DNA from: Mariaggregatimicrobium sp964498785
Lineage (GTDB): Bacteria > Zhuqueibacterota > Zhuqueibacteria > Thermofontimicrobiales > Thiofontviventaceae
DNA: 20,049 nt
Reading direction: 5' to 3'
NCBI GenBank assembly: GCA_964498785.1
Contig: CAZCJL010000117.1
Coordinates: 1-20,049, forward strand
Shown: positions 7,765 through 15,773 of the stretch, one piece after another
Numbering within the stretch: the first letter of the stretch is position 1
Layout of the letters: the number at the start of each line of letters is the position of its first letter
Translations under genes and position numbers: made by a program
The notes under the pieces: model-generated
The model's input: only the letters and a program-made list of their open reading frames with translations
Databases searched by the model: none
Told to the model about the DNA's origin: nothing

Positions 7765-8379
7765 TCATTCAAAGAAACTGATATCCCCTTTTCCGGTTCG
7801 AATAATTCGAAACGGTTCTTCGGTCAAATCCACCACACTGGATGCTATTGTTTCGAGAATACCGCCATCAATGACTAAATCCAGTGCATGTCCGAGATGA
7901 ATATCAATTTCCTCAGGATCGGTTAAAATTATATTGTCTTTAAAGCTTGCGCTGGTGCTTACAATCGGGTGTCCCAATTCATGAAGCAATGCCAGGCAGA
8001 TATTATTATCCGGCACACGAATACCGACAGTTTTTCTTTTTGTGATCATTAATTTGGGAACCAATCTGGTCCCTTTTAAAATAAATGTATATGGCCCGGG
8101 TAAAAGCTGGCGCATTACGCGGTATGCCGGATTTGTAACAAAAGCATATTTGGCAATATCTTTTAAATCCGGGCAGATAAAACTGAGTGGTGAATTCTTC
8201 GATTTTCCTTTTAACAACGATATTTTTTCAATCGATTGCTTTGAAAAAATATCACAACCAATTCCATAAACAGTATCTGTCGGATAGGCAATAATTCCCC
8301 CATTGGCCAATATTTCGGCGGCTCTCTGAATTAATCGCGCCTGAGGATTCTCAGGATGAATTGAGATCATTGTTGCCAT
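7765..8379 (-). CDS. yciO: YciO/TsaC (Sua5/YrdC) family protein, probable threonylcarbamoyl-AMP synthase type
   Basis: The 204-aa protein is a single YrdC domain with the length of E. coli YciO and the same marks: an HPENPQ start, AYPTDTVYGIGC (31-42), PGPYTFILKGT (94-104), KRKTVGIRVP (114-123), STSAS (141-145), TDPEEI (153-158), an SVVDLT segment (181-186) and a GKGD end. The family forms threonylcarbamoyl-AMP from threonine, bicarbonate and ATP for t6A37 tRNA modification; for the YciO branch the cellular role is less certain. The KxR motif of TsaC/Sua5 appears as Lys57-Gly-Lys59, a conservative change. The start could be the ATG at 8379, or the ATG at 8370, which overlaps the stop of a small upstream ORF as ATGA. 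It heads a likely unit with the DUF885 and protease genes. Confidence 0.88.
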   Translation of the reverse strand: MATMISIHPENPQARLIQRAAEILANGGIIAYPTDTVYGIGCDIFSKQSIEKISLLKGKSKNSPLSFICPDLKDIAKYAFVTNPAYRVMRQLLPGPYTFILKGTRLVPKLMITKRKTVGIRVPDNNICLALLHELGHPIVSTSASFKDNIILTDPEEIDIHLGHALDLVIDGGILETIASSVVDLTEEPFRIIRTGKGDISFFE

Positions 8380-8507
8380 GGTATCATCTGCTTCTTTTGC
8401 ATTTTTGCTTTCGAATTATTGCGGTTTAGTTGAGAAGTGACTTTCCCTTTTTGATATTTTCGTTTCGGAGTCACCACTTTTTTTTGTCTGTTACGAATCG
8501 TTTTCAT
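8367..8507 (-). CDS. Candidate 46-aa highly basic small protein upstream of yciO
   Basis: An ATG at 8507 opens a 46-codon ORF ending with TGA at 8369-8367, overlapping the start of the yciO-like gene. About a third of the residues are Lys or Arg (for example Arg-Asn-Arg-Gln-Lys-Lys near the start and Lys-Met-Gln-Lys-Lys-Gln near the end) and there are no acidic residues at all. Such a composition would suit a nucleic-acid- or ribosome-binding protein, but A-rich noncoding DNA can give the same. The ATGA overlap with the second possible yciO start suggests translational coupling. No ribosome binding site is seen before 8507. No family is recognised. Confidence 0.3.
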   Translation of the reverse strand: MKTIRNRQKKVVTPKRKYQKGKVTSQLNRNNSKAKMQKKQMIPWQQ

Positions 8508-8923
8508 GGTTGTTGAATTAAATAATAAAATTCTAAATTAAATCTGACCTTAATTTATAACTAATTATTTTATTTATGGTTGGAATGCAATGCCTTTACA
8601 GGATGTCCACGAACTACCCATGCGAAAGTTTTCAAACGGGAGCGGCCTGTATTGTATATTGATACAAATTTAAGTCATTATCTATCCTGCATTATTCACA
8701 AAACGTGCCACAGAAGCACAGAGGTCACAGAGAAACAATAACTTGTGTGCATTGCATATTACTTTTCAACCTGAGTTAAGAAAAATTCGAGTTGCTATTG
8801 TTTGCGTAACGTTTTGAAAATAAAAACGCTGTGTACTCTGAGCCTCTGTGACTATGACTTTTTCAGGTTAGGTAATATATTTTTATATATCAAAATATTT
8901 ACATAGATACAAATATAATTTTA
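8508..8923. other. Gene-free gap of about 415 bases with repeat-like content
   Basis: No convincing ORF is seen here. The gap holds a CACAGAG-type inverted repeat (8709-8850), a short perfect inverted repeat TTGTAT/ATACAA (8652-8657 with 8662-8667), and an AT-only hairpin (8877-8884 with 8892-8898) just behind the stop of the minus-strand symporter that might help end its transcript. Both flanking genes are on the minus strand, so a promoter for yciO should lie here, but I cannot pick one with confidence. Confidence 0.6.
8709..8850. repeat. CACAGAG-type imperfect inverted repeat
   Basis: A 24-base arm at 8709-8732, itself made of three near copies of CACAGAGG, matches the reverse complement of 8827-8850 at 19 of 24 positions, with about 94 bases between the arms. 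Interspersed elements with runs of cacagagg and their inverse are, as I recall, common in intergenic DNA of many environmental bacteria. No transposase is encoded inside. Other copies would have to be sought elsewhere in the genome. Confidence 0.55.
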
Positions 8924-10360
8924 TCAATTTTCAATATTTGGATTTTTAAAAAATGGTTTCCATTTTGTTGGTTCCGGCGGCGATTGTATATAACTTCCAA
9001 TAACGAGCACTAAAAGTGAACCAATTAGCGCAGGATAAACCGCGGGAAAACCAAATAAAAATTCACCTTGTATTTTTCGGATAATTTCCCAAATTATTGT
9101 GATGATCATTCCTGTGAAAATAGAATAAGCGCCTGCAGTTGCTGTTGCGCGTTTCCAGAAAAATGTTGCCATTAGCGCAGGCGTAATTCCGGCGCCATAT
9201 ATTGTATATGCTGCATAAGCAGCATCCAGTATTCGCGGAAAGAATTGAATTAATGCATACGCGCAGATTCCCAGAAAGATAACCGATATTCGCGAATATA
9301 AAACAACCTTTTTGTCCGGAAGATTCGGATTAATAAACCGTTGATAAATATCACGCATAATGTTCGTTGCCGGAACCAATAAAAAGCTATTTGCAGTTGA
9401 TATAATTATCGCGACGATTGCAGCAATTAAAATACATCCAACAACGATAGGCACGCCGCGGTATGCTGTCAGCACAATAATTTTCCCGGATTCGTTGATT
9501 GGCAGATATTTAAAATAGCTGCTACCAATTACAGCTAGTGATTGCAGTGCAATTCCTAAAATAATGACGCCGATAACCCACCCTAAAACAGCTTTTTTCG
9601 CTTCTGCACCATCTTTCGCTGAAAAAAAACGTTGGTACATGTTTCCGTTACCGAGAGCTAACAACAATGTTGGTACAAAATACCCCATCGCCTGAATCCA
9701 TGTCATATTGCCAAGAATTAGATGTTTACGGGGAGTGACATTTTCAATGATCGCGCTGAATCCGCCGGCATGTTTAATGAGAAACGGGATTGCCAGAAAA
9801 ACACCGATAATAATGAGTAAACCGTTTACGACATCCATGTAGGCAACAGAAATCATTCCCGCAAGTACGGTATAAGCAATCACAAAAAAAGCGACAATGA
9901 TCATCGCTGTTTCTGTTGAAATTTTGCCCTCTGAAATGATATTCAGGACCCAACCACCGCCTCGAAATTGATAGCTGACAATTGTTATATACGCGACTAT
10001 CGTTGTAATTGTTGCCAATAAGCGTGCATATCGATTGTAACGGGCTTCCAGAATATCGGGTACTGTGAACTGCCCGAATTCCCGGACTCTTCCAGCAATG
10101 AAGTAGATCACAACTATGCCAATCCAGCCGCCGGCGCTGCCAATCAGAGAAGAATAGCCGTGATTGTAGCTCAGATCTGCGACACTGAAGATATCACCGG
10201 AACCGATCCACGTTGCCAGTAGAGTTCCCACAAGAACTGGTGCAGTCAGTTTTCTGCCAGCGACCATAAAATCTTCCTGACTTTTTACCCGGATCGTTAA
10301 ATAGGCTCCCAACGAAAATAGCACAATAAGATAGAAAATGATCGTGTAGATATATGGCAT
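8924..10360 (-). CDS. Sodium:solute symporter (SSS family), second type
   Basis: This 478-aa inner-membrane transporter has about 12-13 hydrophobic segments and belongs to the SSS family, but is clearly different from the one at 3196. Marks are the early DFMVAGRKLTAPVLVGTLLA (residues 30-49), GSGDIFSVADLSYNHGYS (53-70) and IIISTANSFLLVPATNIMRD (318-337), where Ser321, Thr322 and Ser325 lie where the family's sodium site is found. The pattern resembles proline/pantothenate-like and uncharacterised SSS members; no substrate can be assigned. AAGGA lies about ten bases before the ATG. Its promoter hexamers are identical to those of the other symporter. It is divergent from the large secreted-protein gene. 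Confidence 0.93.
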   Translation of the reverse strand: MPYIYTIIFYLIVLFSLGAYLTIRVKSQEDFMVAGRKLTAPVLVGTLLATWIGSGDIFSVADLSYNHGYSSLIGSAGGWIGIVVIYFIAGRVREFGQFTVPDILEARYNRYARLLATITTIVAYITIVSYQFRGGGWVLNIISEGKISTETAMIIVAFFVIAYTVLAGMISVAYMDVVNGLLIIIGVFLAIPFLIKHAGGFSAIIENVTPRKHLILGNMTWIQAMGYFVPTLLLALGNGNMYQRFFSAKDGAEAKKAVLGWVIGVIILGIALQSLAVIGSSYFKYLPINESGKIIVLTAYRGVPIVVGCILIAAIVAIIISTANSFLLVPATNIMRDIYQRFINPNLPDKKVVLYSRISVIFLGICAYALIQFFPRILDAAYAAYTIYGAGITPALMATFFWKRATATAGAYSIFTGMIITIIWEIIRKIQGEFLFGFPAVYPALIGSLLVLVIGSYIQSPPEPTKWKPFFKNPNIEN

Positions 10361-10388
10361 ATCCGTTTGTCCTTATTTTAATTAAACT

Positions 10389-10417
10389 AAAATACTTAAT
10401 TTTCTGTTAAAAGTCAA
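10389..10417 (-). promoter_or_regulatory. Sigma70-like promoter for the second sodium:solute symporter
   Basis: On the minus strand TTGACT (10417-10412), a 17-base spacer and TATTTT (10394-10389) precede the symporter start at 10360, giving a leader of only about 22 bases. The hexamers and spacing equal those at 3111-3139. Confidence 0.5.
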
Positions 10418-10540
10418 GCCGGATTTATCCAAATTTAATTGTTATAATTTTAAAATATTTGTTTGTTACGCAAATGCGGCTAAATATGTGTATATAAGTA
10501 CCGAATATAATTGTAATAATGGTATTTGAAAGGGATATTC

Positions 10541-13500
10541 ATGAAAAAAAGGACGTTACTACTGGGGTGGTTATTTTTCGTTTTTTTGTTACAAGCAGCG
10601 TTTGGATTCGGACAGGAATGGAGTTCTCCGATTGATGGCGGCTTTGGCGATACACCTGATATGGATATTGATCCTAATTCGGGCTATGTATACATTTTGT
10701 CAATGAATGGCGGGGTTAAAATTAAGGTGTATGATGAAGATGGTAATTTTATCTCGCAAGAAAGTGTACCGGAAACTGAAAATGATCAGGGTACTGCGCG
10801 TTTTGGCGCGACTATCGCCGTTGGTAACGATGGCTACCCGCATATTTGTTACCGCCAATATCATGGAAATAATTATTATACAACCTGGTACAAACGAAAA
10901 ACCCCGAATGGCTGGACTGGTTCGATTCGCCTGACTAAGTTCAAATATCGGGCTTATGTCATTCGAATGGATGTGGATGAAAATAATGTTGCGCATATTG
11001 TGAACGGTATTGCCTGGGATAATGACATTTTTGGGCACGTAGAATACTATCGCGTGTATAATAACTCAATTTCAAAACAAATGACGCTTGGTACAAACTA
11101 TCAGTTTGTATGGCGCGCTGATAATCGCATTGAAATTGATACCTATCCGGGCGGTTATATACATGTGGTTTCTGGTCTGCCAAATCCGACAGGTAAAATC
11201 TATTATTTTTATTCCGATGATGGCGGCAATTCGTTTTCTGACGGCACTAATATAAGACAGGCAACAAATCAAAGCCGAACGGGAAGTCCTGAATTACAGG
11301 TGGATGGTAATGGTAAAGTCCACGTCTGTTACGGAGAATCTAATGATTATTTGATTAATAATAAACCATCAGTGCACTACGCCCGGGTTGAAAATGGTTC
11401 CAGGACTTATGACACGATTACCACAGAGGAAGATGCCTGTGTTCCGTGGCCTGCGGCAACAAAAATAGGACTGGGTTCAATCGGCTGTACCGATGATGGT
11501 GAAAATATTGTCGTCGCGTATGTTAGCGAACCTGGCGGACCGCTTTCCGCAATTTTTTCGCAGGATCAGGGACAAACATGGTCCGATCCCGCAGAGTTGG
11601 CGTCAAGTTGTGGCAGCGCTGAAGGTAGAAATAAGCAAATAGTGAGAGGGAATGGCAGTAAATTGTATCTCGCTTATCCAAGTGGCGGAAAAGTCTGGTT
11701 GAGAATATTAACATTGGTCGTTAATGAGCCTCCGGTTGCGGACGCCGGCGGCCCGTATACCGGGAATGAAGGCGAGCCGATTACATTTGACGGATCCAAT
11801 TCATCGGATGCGGAAGGAACAATTGTACAGTTTGAATGGGATTGGGATAATGACGGCACGTACGATGCAATGACATCCTCACCAAGCGTTCAGTATACCT
11901 ATCAGGATGATTATTCCGGGCAAGTGAGTTTGCGAGTCACTGATTTAGGCGGCGCAACTGATACGGATGTCGCTATGGTCACCGTGAACAATGTTCCGCC
12001 GGTAGCAAATGCAGGTGGACCTTATAGCGGAGAAAAGAATCAGGATATTACGCTCAACGGTTCGGCGACAGACCAGGGAACGCTGGATACATTTACTTTT
12101 GACTGGGATTTGGATAATAACGGAACCTTTGAGACGCCGGGCCAAACAGTTACCGTGCGATTTTCCACAGGAGGAATGCATCAGGTAAGATTACGGGTGC
12201 GCGATAATGACGACGGAGAAGATGTTGCAACAGCTCAGGTTTCAATCGCAAATAATCCGCCGGTAGTAAGCACAATCCCGGGACAACAAATTTATGAAGG
12301 TAACGCGTTTATACTCATCGAACTGGATTATTATGTCAATGATCCTGATAATGCTGACAGTGAAATTCAATGGCAGGCGCAGGGACAACAAAATATAATA
12401 GTGACAATTAATAACCGCGTGGCACAGTTGACTCCGAATGATCCCGATTGGTTTGGTGAAGAGGTGATTACTTTTATTGCAACCGATCCGGGCGGGCTCA
12501 CGGATCAATCTTCTGCAACGTTCACTGTAATAAATGTAAATGATCCACCTGTTCTGGCAACGATTCCATCTCAGACAAAAATGGAAGGTAATAATTTTGA
12601 TCCGATAAATGTTGATGACTACGTGACAGATGTTGATAATGATATTACTCAGCTTGTATGGAAAATTCAGGGCAATAATGAATTATTTTATACCTGGAGC
12701 GGCCATGTTTTAAGTGTGCATTCGCCAAATCCTGATTGGTATGGATCTGAAGTATTTACGATCACTGTTACTGATCCGGGCGGAGAATCGGATTCACAGG
12801 ATGTTACCTTTACTACAACAAATGTGAATGATCCACCGATTATTGCAGGATTGAGCGGGCAAACAATCAGCGCGGATGAGGAATTTACTCCGATTACTCT
12901 GGATGATTTTGTGAGTGATGTTGATCACCCAAAAAATCAGCTTGCATGGAGTAGTTCCGGCGGTGTAAATTTACGTGTAACTATCGATCCGGGAAGAGTT
13001 GCAACAATTACGAGGGTTTCTTCCGAATGGATCGGTAGTGAGACAATCACCTTTACGGTCTCAGACGGCAGTTTGACAGATAGCGCAGACTTAACATTTA
13101 CTGTTGCCGAGGGTAATTATCCGCCGGTGGTCAGTACAATTCCCAACCAGGTAGTCGCTGAAAATCAACCCTTTCAACCAATTTATCTTGATGGGTACGT
13201 CAGCGATCGCGACCACGGAGATGGTGAAATTTCCTGGTTATTGATCGGTTATAAAGAGTTACTCGTTGATTGGACAAACCGCATCGTAACAATTGCAGTA
13301 CCGGATTCGGAATGGAACGATAGCGAGACAATTACTTTTATTGCAACCGATCCGACGGGGCTTTCTGATTCAACAGAGGCGACTTTTACAGTTATTCCTG
13401 CAAATGATCCCCCGAAAATTGGCGCTCTGCCAAATTATACGATGATGGAAGATGATACTTTGGATGTGAGAATCACTCAATTGAGATCTCTGGTTACCGA

Positions 13501-14332
13501 TCCTGATAATACTCCTGATGAAATCGTGTTAAACATCTCTGATTTTTCTTATTTGGAATGGTATGAAGATATTGCAGCAAATGCATTTCGCTTTTATTCC
13601 AGAGAACCAAACTGGTATGGCACCGATACAGGTTTGCTATCAGCCACCGATAATGGCGGTGCCGTGGATTTTAAAACCATGACTATTACAGTGCTACCTG
13701 TGCCGGATGCTCCGTTGCCGTTTTCAATTATTGAACCAAATTACCAATCCTTTACATGGCTCCCGGAAACAATCAATTTTATATGGAATCGTGCAATTGA
13801 CCCGGATGAGGGCGATCAGGTTAGCTATGAATTAAGCATTACTGATGATTCGAATTTCAATCGAGTTTTGGATGTTTTTACAAATTTAAGCGATACGATG
13901 TTTACTTATAAACCGCAGAAAAAATTACCCGCAGGTACTTTTTACTGGCGGGTGAAAGCAATTGAAAATCACGGCTTATTCACATATTCCAATACCGGAA
14001 TTTTTAGCATCTCTGGTACAGATGTTGCCGATGGCAATGATGCAGATAAACCAACGAAATACGCATTAAAGAAAAATTATCCCAATCCTTTTAATCCCGA
14101 AACAATGATTTCGTATCAACTTCCGGAAGAAGAATTTATAGAAATCAATATTTATAATTCTCTGGGACAAAAAATTCGCCAATTAGTGGCAACACAGAAA
14201 CAAGCCGGAACTTATAAAGTATTGTGGAACGGCAAAGATGATTTTGGCAGGACTGCTTCCAGTGGAATTTATATTTGTCAATTTAAGGCCGGTAATAAAG
14301 TTTTTCATCAAAAAATGTTGTTGTTGCAATAA
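10541..14332 (+). CDS. Large secreted multidomain protein: propeller, PKD, Ig/cadherin-like repeats, type IX-like sorting domain
   Basis: The 1263-aa protein starts at the ATG at 10541, with AAAGGG seven bases upstream; an earlier in-frame TTG at 10526 is less likely. A signal peptide (about residues 1-24) is followed by a beta-propeller-like region (about 25-390) with Asp-box-like SDDGGNSF (225-232) and SQDQGQTW (340-347). Two PKD domains begin at about 395 and 484 (AGGPY, then WDWDNDG or WDLDNNG). Five Ig/cadherin-like repeats begin at 572, 667, 763, 859 and 955, each with an N-x-PP start. An FN3-like segment (about 1060-1160) leads to a sorting domain with NYPNPFNP (1179-1186). It is probably exported and attached to the surface or released. 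No catalytic site is evident; carbohydrate or protein binding is inferred. A terminator follows directly. Confidence 0.93.
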   Translation: MKKRTLLLGWLFFVFLLQAAFGFGQEWSSPIDGGFGDTPDMDIDPNSGYVYILSMNGGVKIKVYDEDGNFISQESVPETENDQGTARFGATIAVGNDGYPHICYRQYHGNNYYTTWYKRKTPNGWTGSIRLTKFKYRAYVIRMDVDENNVAHIVNGIAWDNDIFGHVEYYRVYNNSISKQMTLGTNYQFVWRADNRIEIDTYPGGYIHVVSGLPNPTGKIYYFYSDDGGNSFSDGTNIRQATNQSRTGSPELQVDGNGKVHVCYGESNDYLINNKPSVHYARVENGSRTYDTITTEEDACVPWPAATKIGLGSIGCTDDGENIVVAYVSEPGGPLSAIFSQDQGQTWSDPAELASSCGSAEGRNKQIVRGNGSKLYLAYPSGGKVWLRILTLVVNEPPVADAGGPYTGNEGEPITFDGSNSSDAEGTIVQFEWDWDNDGTYDAMTSSPSVQYTYQDDYSGQVSLRVTDLGGATDTDVAMVTVNNVPPVANAGGPYSGEKNQDITLNGSATDQGTLDTFTFDWDLDNNGTFETPGQTVTVRFSTGGMHQVRLRVRDNDDGEDVATAQVSIANNPPVVSTIPGQQIYEGNAFILIELDYYVNDPDNADSEIQWQAQGQQNIIVTINNRVAQLTPNDPDWFGEEVITFIATDPGGLTDQSSATFTVINVNDPPVLATIPSQTKMEGNNFDPINVDDYVTDVDNDITQLVWKIQGNNELFYTWSGHVLSVHSPNPDWYGSEVFTITVTDPGGESDSQDVTFTTTNVNDPPIIAGLSGQTISADEEFTPITLDDFVSDVDHPKNQLAWSSSGGVNLRVTIDPGRVATITRVSSEWIGSETITFTVSDGSLTDSADLTFTVAEGNYPPVVSTIPNQVVAENQPFQPIYLDGYVSDRDHGDGEISWLLIGYKELLVDWTNRIVTIAVPDSEWNDSETITFIATDPTGLSDSTEATFTVIPANDPPKIGALPNYTMMEDDTLDVRITQLRSLVTDPDNTPDEIVLNISDFSYLEWYEDIAANAFRFYSREPNWYGTDTGLLSATDNGGAVDFKTMTITVLPVPDAPLPFSIIEPNYQSFTWLPETINFIWNRAIDPDEGDQVSYELSITDDSNFNRVLDVFTNLSDTMFTYKPQKKLPAGTFYWRVKAIENHGLFTYSNTGIFSISGTDVADGNDADKPTKYALKKNYPNPFNPETMISYQLPEEEFIEINIYNSLGQKIRQLVATQKQAGTYKVLWNGKDDFGRTASSGIYICQFKAGNKVFHQKMLLLQ
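12254..13690 (+). repeat. Five tandem 95-96-residue repeats inside the large secreted protein
   Basis: Codons starting at 12254, 12539, 12827, 13115 and 13403 encode successive domains beginning Asn-x-Pro-Pro, spaced 95, 96, 96 and 96 residues. Each has an early IP.Q or similar, a YV.D.D core and a late W...ETITFI.TDPGG-like strand. They are diverged at the DNA level, so this is an old domain array and not a recent tandem duplication. Confidence 0.8.
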
Positions 14333-14355
14333 TTAGAAACACAACATCAAAAGAC

Positions 14356-14398
14356 AAAGGCCTGGTGTGACGCATCGTTATTCCGGGCCTTTTTTTTT
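14356..14398 (+). terminator. Rho-independent terminator of the large secreted-protein gene
   Basis: AAAGGCCTGG (14356-14365) pairs with CCGGGCCTTT (14383-14392), with one G-U pair, around a 17-base loop; T residues continue to 14398. It begins 24 bases after the stop codon and separates this gene from the reductase cluster. Confidence 0.9.
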
Positions 14399-14493
14399 GC
14401 CGATTTTTTGACAAGACTCTAAAAACATATTGCAAACATGAATATTTTTTTATATGTTAAAATAAAATTACAGAAAAAAATAAAGAGGGCAAC

Positions 14494-15630
14494 ATGAAAC
14501 GATTTACAAGGCGTCATTTTATCCGGAATACCGGCGCAATTGCCGGCGGAGTTTGGATAACACGGTCGGGATTGTCCAACGCGAAAACAAATCAAAAAAG
14601 TGATAAAATTGTCCCCGAATATCGAACGTTGGGTAAAACAGGCTTAAAAGTCACAACCATTGGTTACGGTGCCATGCGTACGACGGATGCAGCAGTATTG
14701 GAACGGGCATTGGATTTGGGAATTAATATTGTTGATACGGCTTACGTTTATCAGGGCGGTAACAATGAAATAATGGTTGGGAATGTGCTCAAGAAACGGC
14801 GCAAGGATGTGATCCTGTGTACAAAAATTAAACCGGATAAAGAAAAAGATATGATCAGAATGTTTGAGGAAAGTTTACAACGTTTACAAACTGATTATGT
14901 CGATATTTTGTATGCCCATAGCTTCAAAAAAATTGATCATTTGCATAATGAGATAATAATGAATCTTTTTCAGCGATTCAAAAAGGAAGGTAAAGTCCGC
15001 TTTATCGGTTTTTCAACACACAGTAATGAAACAGAACTTGTGAATCAGGCGGCTGAAGATCGATTCTGGGAAGTTATTCTGGTGGCATATAATTTTGAAA
15101 AAGAAAAAGAATTAACGCCGGCAATCAATAAAGCCGGCGCCGCAGGAATTGGTATTGTGGGAATGAAAACACAAGCCGGTGGTTATGAAACTGAGTCAAT
15201 GGGGCGCTTAAGCCCGCATCAGGCAGCGCTAAAATGGGTGCTGCAAAATCCCAATGTTCATACCACAATTCCCAGCATGGTCACGTTTGATCAGCTTGAA
15301 GAAAATATTCAGGTCATGGGCAAAAAAATGGGATGGAACGATCGCAAGATTCTGAATAAATATGGTCAGGGAATAGACAAGCGCTATTGCCGGTCATGCG
15401 GGATGTGTGTGGACACCTGCCCGAATGGCGTTGACATCCCGGAAGTTAATCGCTGTTATATGTACGCCGATGGCTACAATGATCCGAACCTGGCAAGGAC
15501 TAATTACAGAGAGCTTTCAAACTCAGAAAATGCAGAAAAGTGTCAAAATTGCGACGTTTGCGTTGCCACGTGTAAATATGGCATCAACCTGAAAAATCGA
15601 ATGCCGAGCATGAATCAATTGTTGGCTTAG
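14494..15630 (+). CDS. Tat-exported aldo/keto reductase fused to a 2x[4Fe-4S] ferredoxin domain
   Basis: The 378-aa protein has a twin-arginine signal (RRHFIR, Arg6-Arg7) with a short hydrophobic stretch, so it should be exported folded with its cofactors. The aldo/keto reductase domain (about 42-285) keeps the full tetrad: Asp81 and Tyr86 in DTAYVY, Lys111 in CTKIK and His142 in YAHSF. The C-terminal domain has Cys299, 302, 305, 309 and Cys350, 353, 356, 360, each in a CxxCxxCxxxC pattern, for two [4Fe-4S] clusters. It may carry out an NAD(P)H- or cluster-linked carbonyl or dehydrogenation reaction, but nicotinamide supply outside the cytoplasm is a puzzle. GAGGG lies six bases before the ATG. 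It heads a plus-strand cluster whose last gene is a paralogue. Confidence 0.92.
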   Translation: MKRFTRRHFIRNTGAIAGGVWITRSGLSNAKTNQKSDKIVPEYRTLGKTGLKVTTIGYGAMRTTDAAVLERALDLGINIVDTAYVYQGGNNEIMVGNVLKKRRKDVILCTKIKPDKEKDMIRMFEESLQRLQTDYVDILYAHSFKKIDHLHNEIIMNLFQRFKKEGKVRFIGFSTHSNETELVNQAAEDRFWEVILVAYNFEKEKELTPAINKAGAAGIGIVGMKTQAGGYETESMGRLSPHQAALKWVLQNPNVHTTIPSMVTFDQLEENIQVMGKKMGWNDRKILNKYGQGIDKRYCRSCGMCVDTCPNGVDIPEVNRCYMYADGYNDPNLARTNYRELSNSENAEKCQNCDVCVATCKYGINLKNRMPSMNQLLA

Positions 15631-15671
15631 CTATGGAGCGTATTTGGAGGGACTACGAGTGTCTTGCTGCA

Positions 15672-15697
15672 TTGCAGCCGTTTTTATGGGGCTGCAA
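15672..15697. other. Hairpin between the first reductase and the DUF6599-like gene
   Basis: TTGCAGCC (15672-15679) pairs perfectly with GGCTGCAA (15690-15697) over a 10-base loop. No T tract follows on the plus strand, so it is not a clear terminator. A wider pair, AGTGTC (15658-15663) with GACACT (15740-15745), encloses it. It could be an RNA processing or stability element, or part of an interspersed repeat. Confidence 0.35.
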
Positions 15698-15773
15698 AAA
15701 TCGATTCCTGACTCAGGCGTCGTGTATATTAGCGACTTCGACACTGATATGAATAAATATGAATGAGGTCAAA

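Noticed and set aside
10526..10540. TTG start five codons before the large secreted protein's ATG
   Set aside because: The AAAGGG ribosome binding site lies inside this stretch and fits the ATG at 10541, which begins a normal signal peptide.
10700..12508. Several antisense open frames opposite the large secreted-protein gene
   Set aside because: They have no ribosome binding sites and Cys/Ile/His-rich unlikely compositions; they mirror the codons of the real gene.
12254..13690. Repeat array as a possible CRISPR or recent tandem duplication
   Set aside because: The repeats are in-frame protein domains about 288 bases long and strongly diverged in DNA; there are no short identical repeats with spacers.
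14408..14463. TTGACA at 14408-14413 as promoter of the reductase cluster
   Set aside because: No acceptable -10 hexamer is found 16-18 bases downstream; a promoter in this AT-rich gap is likely but I cannot place it.
15759..15773. ATG at 15759 as start of the DUF6599-like protein
   Set aside because: Its codons contain the GAGG that fits the ATG at 15774, and the extension only lengthens the signal peptide's start.
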